Of a stretch of DNA of 64,000 bases, positions 33,202 to 42,526 are shown piece after piece. The stretch lies in contig CP073759.1 in the NCBI GenBank assembly GCA_018398995.1, positions 1,504,311 through 1,568,310 on the forward strand, read 5' to 3'. This stretch comes from Methylophilaceae bacterium. GTDB lineage: Bacteria; Pseudomonadota; Gammaproteobacteria; Burkholderiales; Methylophilaceae. The notes under the pieces are model-generated. The model had not been told where the DNA came from and did no database searches. It saw only the letters and a program-made list of their open reading frames with translations. Position 1 is the first letter of the stretch. Each line of letters begins with the position of its first letter. Both the position numbers and the translations under genes were made by a program.

Positions 33202-33867
33202 TTACTCAGCTTCATCTGCAGCTGTGTCGCCCTCAGCTGTTTCGCCACCAACCAATGTTGTTGGTGCTGCTGCGGCTGTTTCACCATCTGCGCTAGCGCC
33301 ACGTGGTTTATTGACTGAACTCACTGCAGGGTCTGCGCCATGTGCTAGTTGCACAAACTCAACACCCTCAGGTAATTTGATTTCTGACAGGTGAATTGAT
33401 TCACCTGCTTCTAGTGCGCCTAAATCTACTTCAATAAACTCTGGTAAGTTTTTAGCTAAGCAGCTTACTTCCGCTTCGTTTAAGATGTGGGCAATATTAC
33501 CGCCACCTGTTTTAACGCCAGGGCAAGTCTCTTCATTGATGAAGTGGAAAGGTACCTTAACGTGAATTTTTTCAGTTGCAGAAACACGTTGAAAATCAAC
33601 GTGTTGAATGGTGTTGCGAACTGGGTGTAATTGGTAGTCACGCAATAAAACATCTTCTTTTTTACCATCAATTTCTAGGTTTAGGATAGACGCATGGAAT
33701 GCTTCATGACGAAATTCCATAAATAACGCTTTATGATCAAATAATAATGGAATAGCTGGGCTCTCACCACCATAAATGACACCTGGAACACTGCCAGCGC
33801 GACGTAGGCGGCGGCTCGCACTCGTACCTTTTACGTCACGTTTGGTTGCTTTAATATTAATACTCAT
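33202..33867 (-). CDS. rplY: Ribosomal protein bL25 (CTC form)
   Basis: A 221-aa long-form L25 that binds 5S rRNA. The N-terminal L25 domain (about 1-95) contains ASRRLRRAGSVPGVIYGGES and VLLRDYQLHPVRNTIQHVDF; the C-terminal TL5/CTC domain (about 100-190) follows; the tail is an Ala/Thr/Glu-rich flexible stretch (about 190-221). The ATG is preceded by AAGGAGCAAT. It sits between prs and pth. Confidence 0.95.
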   Translation of the reverse strand: MSINIKATKRDVKGTSASRRLRRAGSVPGVIYGGESPAIPLLFDHKALFMEFRHEAFHASILNLEIDGKKEDVLLRDYQLHPVRNTIQHVDFQRVSATEKIHVKVPFHFINEETCPGVKTGGGNIAHILNEAEVSCLAKNLPEFIEVDLGALEAGESIHLSEIKLPEGVEFVQLAHGADPAVSSVNKPRGASADGETAAAAPTTLVGGETAEGDTAADEAE

Positions 33868-33898
33868 TGTATTGCTCCTTAATTTACTACATAAAAAT

Positions 33899-33922
33899 CT
33901 GTTATCCGCGACCAGATAACAG
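33899..33922 (-). terminator. Hairpin between prs and rplY
   Basis: CTGTTATC and GATAACAG form an 8-bp stem; on the minus strand ATTTTTAT follows. Probably a partial terminator or attenuator. Confidence 0.65.
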
Positions 33923-33936
33923 GAAAACGATGCTCA

Positions 33937-34896
33937 TTAATCCATAAATAAAGAAGAAACAGAGTCTTCTTTACTAATTCTGCGAATGGTTTCTGCTAAC
34001 AATACGGCAGCACTGAGCTGACGGATTTTTTGACAGCTTTTTGATGCCTCACTCAATGGAATCGTGTTAGTCACGACTAATTCATCTAGCGCAGAGTTGG
34101 CAATGCGTTCTGCAGCAGAACCCGATAATACGGGATGCGTTGCATAAGCTAATACTTTTAGTGCGCCTTGTTCTTTTAATGCTGCCGCTGCCTCGCAAAG
34201 TGTGTTTGCAGTGTCGACCATGTCATCCATAATCACGCAAGTACGGCCAGCTACTTCACCAATAATATTCATCACCTTTGCCACGTTTGGTTTAGGCCGG
34301 CGCTTATCAATAATGGCCAAATCTGCACCTAATTGTTTGGCGGCAGCGCGAGCACGAACCACACCACCAATGTCAGGCGATACGACGACCAAATCTTTAT
34401 ATTGATATTTTTTTAAGTCGTCTAGCAAGATAGAAGTTGCGTAGATATTATCGACAGGAATATCAAAGAAGCCTTGTATTTGATCTGAATGCAAATCCAT
34501 GGTTAGTAGACGATTCACGCCAACACTAGTAAGCATATTGGCGACTACTTTAGCTGTGATGGCTACACGAGCAGAGCGCGGACGACGGTCTTGTCTTGAG
34601 TAGCCTAAATAGGGGATAGCGGCGGTGATGCGGCCAGCTGATGAACGACGCAAGGCGTCAACCATGACCATGACTTCCATCAGGGTATCATTATTTGGAT
34701 GGCTAGTTGACTGCAACACGAACACATCACGGCCGCGCACATTCTCAAGGATTTCTAGCATAATTTCGCCATCTGAAAATCGGCCAACGTCTGCGCGGCC
34801 AAGCTCAATACCAAGGTTCTGAGCAACTTCTTCGGCTAGAATTGGGTTCGCATTCCCTGTGAATACCATCATGTTGCTATTCGCTGCCACATGCAT
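33937..34896 (-). CDS. prs: Ribose-phosphate pyrophosphokinase (PRPP synthetase)
   Basis: A 319-aa class I PRPP synthetase producing the precursor of nucleotides, His and Trp. Visible motifs: [20 protein letters not shown], the flexible ATP loop [20 protein letters not shown], the PRPP loop [17 protein letters not shown] and the metal-binding [17 protein letters not shown]. Length is standard. It follows tRNA-Gln. Confidence 0.96.
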   Translation of the reverse strand: MHVAANSNMMVFTGNANPILAEEVAQNLGIELGRADVGRFSDGEIMLEILENVRGRDVFVLQSTSHPNNDTLMEVMVMVDALRRSSAGRITAAIPYLGYSRQDRRPRSARVAITAKVVANMLTSVGVNRLLTMDLHSDQIQGFFDIPVDNIYATSILLDDLKKYQYKDLVVVSPDIGGVVRARAAAKQLGADLAIIDKRRPKPNVAKVMNIIGEVAGRTCVIMDDMVDTANTLCEAAAALKEQGALKVLAYATHPVLSGSAAERIANSALDELVVTNTIPLSEASKSCQKIRQLSAAVLLAETIRRISKEDSVSSLFMD

Positions 34897-34910
34897 CCTT
34901 ATTAAAATTG

Positions 34911-34945
34911 AAAAGCGTGTAAATCTAATGAATCTACACGCTTTT
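34911..34945 (-). terminator. Hairpin between tRNA-Gln and prs
   Basis: AAAAGCGTGTA and TACACGCTTTT form a perfect 11-bp stem. On the minus strand the 3' arm ends in TTTT and is followed by CAATTTTAAT, fitting a terminator of tRNA-Gln transcription. Confidence 0.75.
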
Positions 34946-34959
34946 GACTGTTTAAATCT

Positions 34960-35036
34960 TGGCTGAGGAGGAAGGATTCGAACCTTCGCATGCAGGGATC
35001 AAAACCCTGAGCCTTAACCAACTTGGCGACTCCCCA
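34960..35036 (-). tRNA. tRNA-Gln (TTG)
   Basis: 77 nt with encoded CCA. Acceptor TGGGGAG/CTCCTCA, anticodon stem CAGGG/CCCTG with loop TTTTGAT (anticodon TTG), T arm GAAGG-TTCGAAT-CCTTC. It is located between ispE and prs, the usual place in betaproteobacteria. Confidence 0.95.
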
Positions 35037-35043
35037 AAAAACT

Positions 35044-35895
35044 TTATGTTGCTAACTCATACAAAGGATGCTGATTTAACGCTTTTGCAACAAAGCCTTG
35101 TACACTGGTTGGCTTTTTTGCAAAAATTGACTTTGCCTTTGCTAGTGAATCAACCACTACAAATACAGATGCACCCGATCCGCTCATGCGCGCTTGACCA
35201 TATTGATTAAGCCACTCAAGGGTAGACGCAACTGCTGTAAATTCTTCACAAACTACTTTTTCAAGGTCATTTCTAAACAAACTAGAATTTGCACCGTTTG
35301 AAAAGTCCGCTATTTTCAATGGTTTCGTGTCTTTTGTCAATCTAGAATGTGTAAATATTTTAGCAGTGGATACTTGGATTTGCGGTGTTAAAACAACATA
35401 GTATGCCGCTGGTAAGGTCAATGGTGTTAGGATTTCTCCAATGCCTTCTGCCCATGCATTTTGCCCAAAAATAAAAAATGGCACATCAGCACCCAATGAT
35501 AAGCCAATTTTCATTAGTGCGTCACGTGTTAAATGAAGTCCCCATAATTGGTTGAGCGCAAGTAATACCGTTGCTGCATCTGAGCTACCACCACCAAGGC
35601 CACCCCCCATTGGGATATGTTTTTCCAATTTAATTTCTACACCATGTTGATAACCCGATGCTTGTTGCAAGGCTTGTGCTGCTCTTACACATAAATCGTC
35701 ATGTGCAGGTATGCCATGCATAGGTGTAATGCGTGTAATCTGATTACCGGTGGTTGGTTTTAATGAAACGGTGTCATAAAAATCTAAGAGTTGAAAAGCG
35801 CTTTGTAAGGTGTGATAGCCATCTGGACGTTGTCCAGTAACATGTAAAAATACATTTACTTTTGCGGGCGCAAGAAAATCGTGAAAATCAGACAT
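35044..35895 (-). CDS. ispE: 4-diphosphocytidyl-2-C-methyl-D-erythritol kinase
   Basis: A GHMP kinase of the MEP isoprenoid pathway. Substrate segment FLAPAKVNVFLHVTGQRPDG, ATP loop PMGGGLGGGSSDAATVLLAL, and the C-terminal GHMP block ARMSGSGASVFVVVDS. Start at MSDFHDFLAPAKVN (ATG 35895), which leaves 4 nt to the lolB stop; the longer frame to 35931 would overlap lolB. 283 aa, normal for IspE. Confidence 0.95.
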   Translation of the reverse strand: MSDFHDFLAPAKVNVFLHVTGQRPDGYHTLQSAFQLLDFYDTVSLKPTTGNQITRITPMHGIPAHDDLCVRAAQALQQASGYQHGVEIKLEKHIPMGGGLGGGSSDAATVLLALNQLWGLHLTRDALMKIGLSLGADVPFFIFGQNAWAEGIGEILTPLTLPAAYYVVLTPQIQVSTAKIFTHSRLTKDTKPLKIADFSNGANSSLFRNDLEKVVCEEFTAVASTLEWLNQYGQARMSGSGASVFVVVDSLAKAKSIFAKKPTSVQGFVAKALNQHPLYELAT

Positions 35896-35899
35896 TGCG

Positions 35900-36538
35900 T
35901 TATCTACTTTGTAGGTCAGACCATTGTTCAACGATTAACTTGATGATTAATTCGTCTGATCGTAATGTTATTTTCTTAGGTAAAAAATAACCATCATTGA
36001 ATACATAGTCTCGATAAGTAATATCCCAGCCATCTTGCTTTAAATGTTGAATTCGGCCTTCATCATCCCATGTTATGTAAGCAGCTAGGCCTATTGTGCT
36101 AGGTTGCCCCAAAGCCCAATAACTTAATCCGCTTAATGGCAATTTAAAGCCGAGCGATTGTGCTGTTAGTGTTTCAGCATCAGGTGCAGTGATGGTTTCA
36201 TTTTTGCTATTAGTCAGCAGTATTTGGTCATCTGTTTTGATGATATGGGCAACTTTTCCACCTATTGGAGAGAAGATATCAATATTGTCGCCATCTGCTT
36301 TGTGTTGCCATGCTACTCTGCCCGAGAATCCTTTGGGGTGAGTTGTGACGCCTAAACGGCCAGTAATAGAAAACTGCTCGATATTGGAAACCAATACCAT
36401 ATGATGCGCATGCAAAATAGCTGCCTCAGAGGCTGTGGTTGTTGTACTGGGCGTGTTTTGGGTTTTGAATGCAGCACATCCAGTAAATGAAAGCGCAAGA
36501 AAGCACAAGACAAGCGTATTACTGTGAAAGGCTGTCAT
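35900..36538 (-). CDS. lolB: Outer-membrane lipoprotein LolB
   Basis: A 212-aa lipoprotein receptor that inserts lipoproteins into the outer membrane. Signal LVLCFLALSFTGC with acylated Cys; then ISNIEQFSITGRLGVTTHPK-like LolB start (SNIEQFSITGRLGV), FSGRVAWQHKADGDNIDIFS and PLSGLSYWALGQP, the typical LolB order. It sits between the TPR gene and ispE. Confidence 0.93.
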   Translation of the reverse strand: MTAFHSNTLVLCFLALSFTGCAAFKTQNTPSTTTTASEAAILHAHHMVLVSNIEQFSITGRLGVTTHPKGFSGRVAWQHKADGDNIDIFSPIGGKVAHIIKTDDQILLTNSKNETITAPDAETLTAQSLGFKLPLSGLSYWALGQPSTIGLAAYITWDDEGRIQHLKQDGWDITYRDYVFNDGYFLPKKITLRSDELIIKLIVEQWSDLQSR

Positions 36539-36556
36539 GTTGTCTTACGCTTGCGA

Positions 36557-38242
36557 TTAACCTTTGAATTTTTTAGCTGTGCTAACTAGGATATTATTGG
36601 TTGGGAACAGTTTTAGTGCCTCGTTCCATACTTTTTTTGCCTCTTCTTGCAAGCCTTGCTTCCATAGAACCTCGCCTAAATGCGCTGATATCTCAGGATC
36701 TGGTTGAATACTGTGCGCCTTGCGTAAATATTCGATGGCTAATTCATAATTACCTAGACGATACTCCACCCAGCCTAAACTATCTAAAATATAGTGATCG
36801 TTTGGTGACAATTTATGCGCTGTTTGTATCAATATTTTGGCTTCATTCAAACGGATATTGCGGTCTGCAAAAGAGTAACCTAGCGCGTTATAGGCGGCGG
36901 CAAAGTCTGGTTGCAACTGAATCACTTTTCTCAATTCATTTTCCATTAAATCAAGTTTGCCAATACGCTCAGCTGCCATCGCATAGTCGTAAATTAATTG
37001 TGGTGTATTGGAGACAGTGTTTATTGTTTTTTCGATGAGATTAAACGCTTCTTGATGACGGTCCTCTTGTGCGAGCAGACTTGCTTGCGCCTGAGCAACA
37101 GTAATTTGTTGCATTGATGTTAATTCGTCTAATTTGTTTAACATGCTAATTGCCGCATCTGTGCCTTCTGTACGTGCAATTACGCTCGCAACAGCCAGTC
37201 TTGCATCTAAGAAATGGGGGTTATTTTTTGGTACTTGGTAATACCATTCCAATGCCTTGCTATCATTTTTTTTGCGCTCAGCAATAATGCCAAGATAAAT
37301 ATAAAGTTGTTCTGGATCTTTAAAATCATTATCCAGTGCTTGCTGTAGATATTGATTGGCCATGTCAAATTCATTTGCTTCTAACGACAACAATCCTACA
37401 ACGGCGTTCGTGTCTGGATTGTCTTTTTCGATATCGGTCAGTTTAATAAACTCTGGCTTTGCTTCACTATAGCGCTTCAAACTGACGAGCAATTTGGCAT
37501 AATCCATACGCACATTATTCGCCTGGGCGTTATTTTTTAGATATTGTTTGTAGAAAGTAATGGCTTTGTCTGAGGATTCTTGTCCTAATATTTGACCCTT
37601 TACTAATGCAGCAACCTCCCAATCAGGGCGTAATTTTATCGCAGTGGCAATGGCATTTTTAGCTATGATAGGGTCTTCTGCTAGCCAAGCTGCTTTTGCA
37701 ACTGCAAAATGACCTTCAGCTGATGTTGGATAGGGCTCGGCTAAATTCTTGATAATAGCCAGGGTTTGTTTTTTGTCTGTTTGATTGCTGAGTAAATCAT
37801 TGAGATATAAAAAAGTATTGCTGCGCGTATCATCTTTGCTGAGCAAATTTTTGATATGTGGCATTGCACTTTCAACATCACCCGTAGAAATCAACATTTG
37901 GCTGGATGCTTGTTGTGCCTCTAAAGATGAGGGATCAAGCTCTGCCCAAAGTGTTGTTGCATCTAGCGCAAGTTTTTGATGGCGACCATAAGCGGCCACT
38001 TTAGCCGCGCGTTCTGCTAAACGCGCATCTCTGGTTTTGTTGGCAAGGTCTAAAAATAGTTGGCTGGCTAAAGATAAGTCGCCACGCTGACCAGCCACTT
38101 CACCTAATAAGTATTTATAGATAAATTCTGGATTTGCGGTGGTGATGGTTGGGTTGGCTGCGCCATCTGCTTCTGCAAAGACAGAACCAATGCTGGCTAT
38201 GGCTATGCACGTCATTAAAAATAATTTTTTCATGTTTTTCAT
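36557..38242 (-). CDS. TPR-repeat protein, periplasmic
   Basis: A 561-aa protein with a signal peptide (KKLFLMTCIAIASIGSVFA) and at least ten tetratricopeptide-like units, for example MDYAKLLVSLKRYSEAKPEF, EQLYIYLGIIAERKKNDSKA, AAYNALGYSFADRNIRLNEA and ILDSLGWVEYRLGNYELAIE. Homologous genes precede lolB in many betaproteobacteria, so a part in outer-membrane assembly is plausible. Start may be ATG 38242 or ATG 38233 (MKKLFL). Confidence 0.88.
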   Translation of the reverse strand: MKNMKKLFLMTCIAIASIGSVFAEADGAANPTITTANPEFIYKYLLGEVAGQRGDLSLASQLFLDLANKTRDARLAERAAKVAAYGRHQKLALDATTLWAELDPSSLEAQQASSQMLISTGDVESAMPHIKNLLSKDDTRSNTFLYLNDLLSNQTDKKQTLAIIKNLAEPYPTSAEGHFAVAKAAWLAEDPIIAKNAIATAIKLRPDWEVAALVKGQILGQESSDKAITFYKQYLKNNAQANNVRMDYAKLLVSLKRYSEAKPEFIKLTDIEKDNPDTNAVVGLLSLEANEFDMANQYLQQALDNDFKDPEQLYIYLGIIAERKKNDSKALEWYYQVPKNNPHFLDARLAVASVIARTEGTDAAISMLNKLDELTSMQQITVAQAQASLLAQEDRHQEAFNLIEKTINTVSNTPQLIYDYAMAAERIGKLDLMENELRKVIQLQPDFAAAYNALGYSFADRNIRLNEAKILIQTAHKLSPNDHYILDSLGWVEYRLGNYELAIEYLRKAHSIQPDPEISAHLGEVLWKQGLQEEAKKVWNEALKLFPTNNILVSTAKKFKG

Positions 38243-38464
38243 TTTGCTAATATATTCAACACATTGAAATAAATGTCTTGTTTAGTCCGTGACAGTTCAT
38301 ACAAGTTCATCCATAATTAAAGGTTGTTGCGTATTTGGCTTTAAAAAGCAGCGCTTAATTAAACATACTATAACTTTTTGCATGAAACTTATCCAGCGAT
38401 TTAGGTTCTGTGATTTTGTTTTATGCAATTAGGCATTAATAAAAAATATCGTGGATTAGACTTT

Positions 38465-39409
38465 ATGAATCATTTTACAGTTGAAGCAATTGAATTAACG
38501 CGTCTTTATGGTGGGCGCGCTGCGGTCAGTAATGTGAGTTTCAATCTTGCCAAGGGTCAAGTATTGGGTTTTTTAGGTCCCAACGGCGCAGGTAAATCGA
38601 CGACCATGAAAATGCTAACAGGCAATTTAGCACCAAGCTTAGGTAGCGTTAAAATTTGTGGGATTGATATGATGGAAAATCCCAAAGAGGCGAAAAAGCT
38701 CATCGGCTATCTGCCTGAAATGCGACCATTATATAAAGAGTTTACCGTAGACGAATATTTGACTATTGCGGCACGCTTACACAATGTGGAACGTAAGCAA
38801 ATTAAAAAAGCAGTTGAAATTGCGAAAGAGCGTTGCGGTTTAGGACATATGAGTAAGCGCTTGATTGAAAATTTATCAAATGGCTATCAACAACGTGTTG
38901 GTATTGCACAAGCGATTATTCACAATCCTATGGTGGTGATTTTAGATGAGCCTACGGTTGGTTTGGATCCTGTACAAATCCGTGATATCCGTGCATTAAT
39001 TAAAGAAATTGGGCAAGAGCATAGTGTGATTGTTTCTACTCATATTCTGCCAGAGGTTGAAATGGTATGTGATCATGTGCAAATTATTGATCAAGGAAAA
39101 TTAGTATTCAATGGTGACATTGATGTGCTAAAACGCCAGCGGATGGGTAATAAATTATTAGTTGGTTTTAAACACTTACCCGAACTTGCTGTGTTAGCGC
39201 GTATTCAAGGTGTTGCTGAGGTGGAGATGGCCGACAATCATATGGTTCGCATTCGGATAGAAGATGGTGCTGAACCACATGAGGCAATTGTAGAGGCCGC
39301 AGTTAAAAATGGTTGGGGCTTGTATCAAATAGCGCCAGATCAAACGAGCTTAGAAGATGTATTTATTCAACTCACTTATCAAGAGAGTTCGCAAGAACAA
39401 GCTGCTTAA
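38465..39409 (+). CDS. ABC transporter ATP-binding protein (Gld-type)
   Basis: A 314-aa ATPase starting MNHFTVEAIELTRLYGGRAA. Walker A LGPNGAGKSTTMKML, signature NLSNGYQQRVGIAQA, Walker B MVVILDEPTVGLDP and H-loop VSTHILPEVE are complete. A C-terminal DUF4162-like tail follows (about 235-305). With the next three genes it forms the GldA/permease/GldG-like/DUF4340 group known in gliding bacteria and of unclear role in proteobacteria. The ATG at 38423 is possible but less conserved. Confidence 0.9.
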   Translation: MNHFTVEAIELTRLYGGRAAVSNVSFNLAKGQVLGFLGPNGAGKSTTMKMLTGNLAPSLGSVKICGIDMMENPKEAKKLIGYLPEMRPLYKEFTVDEYLTIAARLHNVERKQIKKAVEIAKERCGLGHMSKRLIENLSNGYQQRVGIAQAIIHNPMVVILDEPTVGLDPVQIRDIRALIKEIGQEHSVIVSTHILPEVEMVCDHVQIIDQGKLVFNGDIDVLKRQRMGNKLLVGFKHLPELAVLARIQGVAEVEMADNHMVRIRIEDGAEPHEAIVEAAVKNGWGLYQIAPDQTSLEDVFIQLTYQESSQEQAA

Positions 39410-39435
39410 AGTGGCTGCTTTGGAGGAATTTGAGC

Positions 39436-40182
39436 ATGGTTATTAGTATTGCAAGAAAAGAATTAAAGAGTATGTTTGCATCCCCAATGGGCTGGATTAT
39501 TTTAGCGTTGCTAATGTTTGCATTTGGCACTTACTATTTAAATGGAGTCAATAATTACTTTGAAGTAATGTCTGGCGCTATTCGGCCTGCTGAGCGTTAT
39601 GGTGTCACCCAGTTTGTTGGTCAAAATGTTTATGGTTTAGCGTCTTTCATTATGTTATTCGCAGTGCCATTACTATCAATGCGCTTGATTTCAGAAGAGC
39701 GCCGTAATCAGACCTTGCCATTCCTCTTTAGTGCGCCCTTATCAATTATCGAAATCGTGGTTGGTAAGTTTGTTGGTTTGATAACGTTTTTAAGTATTTT
39801 GATTATTTATATTGCTGTCATGCTTTCTACGCTTAATCTTTGGTCAGATATTGATTTTGGTTATATTGCCGCCAATTCTATTGGCTTGTTTTTATTGATA
39901 GCTAGTTTTTCCGCTTTAGGATTGTATTTTTCTAGCTTAACTTCGCAACCTGTTGTGGCGGCTATTTTTAGTTTTATTGCCTTGTTTGTGCTGATGATTT
40001 TAGATCGCTTTTTTGCTGGTGATCCCAGCAGTACAATGGCGCAACTTTCTTTTATGAAGCATTTTCAATCGTTTGCTGCTGGTTTAATTGACACAGCAGA
40101 TGTTGTTTATTTTTTATTATTTATTCTTACTTTTTTAATTTTAACGATTCGTCGGCTAGATGCAGACCGTTTAAGAGGCTAA
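39436..40182 (+). CDS. ABC transporter permease (Gld-type, ABC-2 family)
   Basis: A 248-aa membrane protein with six hydrophobic segments: start MVISIARKELKSMFASPMGW, then SFIMLFAVPLLSMRLISEER, LITFLSILIIYIAVMLSTLN, FLLIASFSALGLYFSSL, VAAIFSFIALFVLMIL and VVYFLLFILTFLILTIRRLD. The RLISEERRNQTLPFLFSAPL cytoplasmic loop is typical of ABC-2 permeases. A GGAGG site 9 nt before the ATG fixes the start; 26 nt after the ATPase stop. Confidence 0.9.
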   Translation: MVISIARKELKSMFASPMGWIILALLMFAFGTYYLNGVNNYFEVMSGAIRPAERYGVTQFVGQNVYGLASFIMLFAVPLLSMRLISEERRNQTLPFLFSAPLSIIEIVVGKFVGLITFLSILIIYIAVMLSTLNLWSDIDFGYIAANSIGLFLLIASFSALGLYFSSLTSQPVVAAIFSFIALFVLMILDRFFAGDPSSTMAQLSFMKHFQSFAAGLIDTADVVYFLLFILTFLILTIRRLDADRLRG

Positions 40183-40194
40183 TCAGGTTACAGT

Positions 40195-41589
40195 ATGAAA
40201 ATGAATCGCAGTTTAAAGCTCCAGATGCTGGCGCAAAGTTGGTTTTTTGTTATTTTATTCATCGCATTAGTGATCATTTTAGGTTTTCTTGCACACCAAT
40301 ATCGATACGCTGTTGATATTACCCAAGCCAACCGTAATCTTTTGACGCAAGGCAGTATTGAGGTGCTTGCGCAAATGAAAGATCCTGTGAATATTACGGT
40401 ATTTGCTACAAACGATGATCCTAGTCGCGGCGATACGTTTCGTAAGGGAATGTTGGATTTTGTTGCTCGTTATCAGCGTGAGAAAAAAGACATTACACTC
40501 ACCTTTATTAACCCAACTGAAGAGCCTAAACTGGTTCAAGAAGCCAATATTAAGCAAGATGGCGAAGTGGTAGTTGAGTATAACAAGCGGACTGAACATA
40601 TTTTTCCGCCCATCGTAGAACAAGATATGACGAATCTGCTGGTTCGCTTGTCGCGCACGAACACCAAGCCAGTGATGTTTTTAGATGGTCATGGCGAACG
40701 CCACTTGCAGGGGATTAAAAACCACGATTTAGGCGAGTTTGGTAAACAGCTAGAAACAAAAGGGTTTAAGTTTGCTAATCCTGATTTGACGATTGCACAA
40801 GAAGTGCCAAGAAACGGTGCGATGTTGGTGATTGCCAGTCCGCAGGTGGATGTCAGTGAAGTTGAGGCCAAAAAAATTAAGGCCTACATCGAATCTGGCG
40901 GCAACTTATTGTGGTTGCTTGATGATGACAATCTGCGCGGACTGGATGAAGTGGCTGACTATTTAGGCATTCAAGTGTCTCCTGGTATTGTGGTTGATAT
41001 GTCAGCTACTCAGTATGGTGCAGATGCGAAAGTTGCGTTCAATAGTATGTATGGCGATCATGCGATTACGCGTAACTTTCAGTTGCGTACCTTATTTCCT
41101 GAAGCACACGAAGTGGATGCGCAAGCCTCTTACGAGTTAGGTTGGAAGGTGGGCCGTTTGGTTGATGTTGCTCCCAATGGTTGGTTAGAGTCTGAAAGAA
41201 TAGAGGCTGGGGTACAAAATAAAAAAGTCAGCTTTGATGTTGAGACAGATAAACGCGGTCCAATTAACGTTGGTATTACGTTGGAGCGCATCTACGGCAA
41301 AAAAGGTCAACGCGTGGTGGTCATGGGTAATGCTAATTTTCTCTCTAATACCTTTGTAACCAATGGCGGTAACCTTGATTTTGGTATCAATATTGTTAAT
41401 TGGTTAGCTGGTGATGATGAGCTAATTACCATCCAACCAATGCCACTTAAAGATGCAAATATAGCCATACCGAGTACTGATGCTGGCCGCATGGTGGCAT
41501 GGACGGTATTTCATGGTTTTCAGTTTTTCATTCCACTGGGCTTTGTCATTGCGGGTTTTTGGCTATGGTGGAGACGCAGAAAAGCTTAA
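40195..41589 (+). CDS. Gld-type ABC auxiliary protein (GldG-like)
   Basis: A 464-aa protein with one TM near the N terminus (about 13-32), a large periplasmic part of the ABC_transp_aux type (VDITQANRNLLTQGSIEVLA, MFLDGHGERHLQGIKNHDLG, GGNLLWLLDDDN) and a C-terminal TM (about 438-457) ending WWRRRKA. It starts 12 nt after the permease stop. In gliding bacteroidetes the homologue pairs with the GldFA exporter; the substrate here is unknown. Confidence 0.87.
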   Translation: MKMNRSLKLQMLAQSWFFVILFIALVIILGFLAHQYRYAVDITQANRNLLTQGSIEVLAQMKDPVNITVFATNDDPSRGDTFRKGMLDFVARYQREKKDITLTFINPTEEPKLVQEANIKQDGEVVVEYNKRTEHIFPPIVEQDMTNLLVRLSRTNTKPVMFLDGHGERHLQGIKNHDLGEFGKQLETKGFKFANPDLTIAQEVPRNGAMLVIASPQVDVSEVEAKKIKAYIESGGNLLWLLDDDNLRGLDEVADYLGIQVSPGIVVDMSATQYGADAKVAFNSMYGDHAITRNFQLRTLFPEAHEVDAQASYELGWKVGRLVDVAPNGWLESERIEAGVQNKKVSFDVETDKRGPINVGITLERIYGKKGQRVVVMGNANFLSNTFVTNGGNLDFGINIVNWLAGDDELITIQPMPLKDANIAIPSTDAGRMVAWTVFHGFQFFIPLGFVIAGFWLWWRRRKA

Positions 41590-41620
41590 TAGTTAATTTC
41601 AATAGATTGCATAATAGACA

Positions 41621-42517
41621 ATGAAAAAAAGATGGATATTGAACATCATCATGCTAGCCGTAGTGGCTGGCTTGGTTGCTTTTCTTTACTTAAGACCTCA
41701 AGCAGATGTTGAAGAAAAAGCCAATTATGAAGTTTCTCAGTTAAAACTTGCAGATATCCGCGCGGTTAAAGTTGAGTTTCCAGCAAAGTCGCCAGTGATG
41801 TTTGAGAAGTTGGACGGGTATTGGCTGATGAAAGCGCCATACAAACAGCGGGCTGATCAGCTATCAGTTCAGCGCATTTTGTCTATTATTGCAGCAAAAA
41901 GTGAATATAAATTTCCCATCTCAGATTTAGCTAAATTTGGTTTAGATAATCCATTGGTTCGAGTGACAATTACGAATGAAGGTGGTGAAGAAGTGTTTAG
42001 TTATGGTGCGTACAATACAGTGACTAATGAACAGTATATTGCTTACCAAGATGGCGTTTATTTACTAAGTGTGGGTTATTCAGAAGCAGCCAGTACGCAG
42101 CCAATTGAAATGGTGGATAAAAATATACTTTCACCTGCTGAGACTAAGCAATTGACAGGCTTTGACTTCTCGCTATTAGAGCAGTGGGAAGCGTTGCATT
42201 TGAATCTTGATATGGATAATAATGGTCAATGGAAAACCAATGTGGCAAAAGCTAAACCTACGCAAAACGATTTAAATGAGTGGTTGGAATTTAGCTGGAA
42301 ACAAAACCCTGCAAAAGAGGTTGAAACCTATACACCAGATCGCAACGCAAGCTATCCTTCCTTGACGCTTAAAATGCGCAATGGTAAAAAAGTGCGTATT
42401 GAAAAAATGATGGAATCGCCAGAGTTGTTGTTGGCAAGACCTGATGAGGGATTAATTTATCACTATAATAATGACGTGGGTTTTACGATGCTCAATCCCC
42501 CACTTAATATCAAATAG
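41621..42517 (+). CDS. DUF4340 domain protein
   Basis: A 298-aa protein with an N-terminal anchor (WILNIIMLAVVAGLVAFLYL) and repeated DUF4340 units (LADIRAVKVEFPAKSPVMFE, YWLMKAPYKQRADQLSVQRI, EQYIAYQDGVYLLSVGYSEA). It is the standard fourth partner of the GldG-like cluster, presumably periplasmic and membrane-tethered. Only 9 nt separate it from mutM. Confidence 0.87.
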   Translation: MKKRWILNIIMLAVVAGLVAFLYLRPQADVEEKANYEVSQLKLADIRAVKVEFPAKSPVMFEKLDGYWLMKAPYKQRADQLSVQRILSIIAAKSEYKFPISDLAKFGLDNPLVRVTITNEGGEEVFSYGAYNTVTNEQYIAYQDGVYLLSVGYSEAASTQPIEMVDKNILSPAETKQLTGFDFSLLEQWEALHLNLDMDNNGQWKTNVAKAKPTQNDLNEWLEFSWKQNPAKEVETYTPDRNASYPSLTLKMRNGKKVRIEKMMESPELLLARPDEGLIYHYNNDVGFTMLNPPLNIK

Positions 42518-42526
42518 CCTCGCTAA

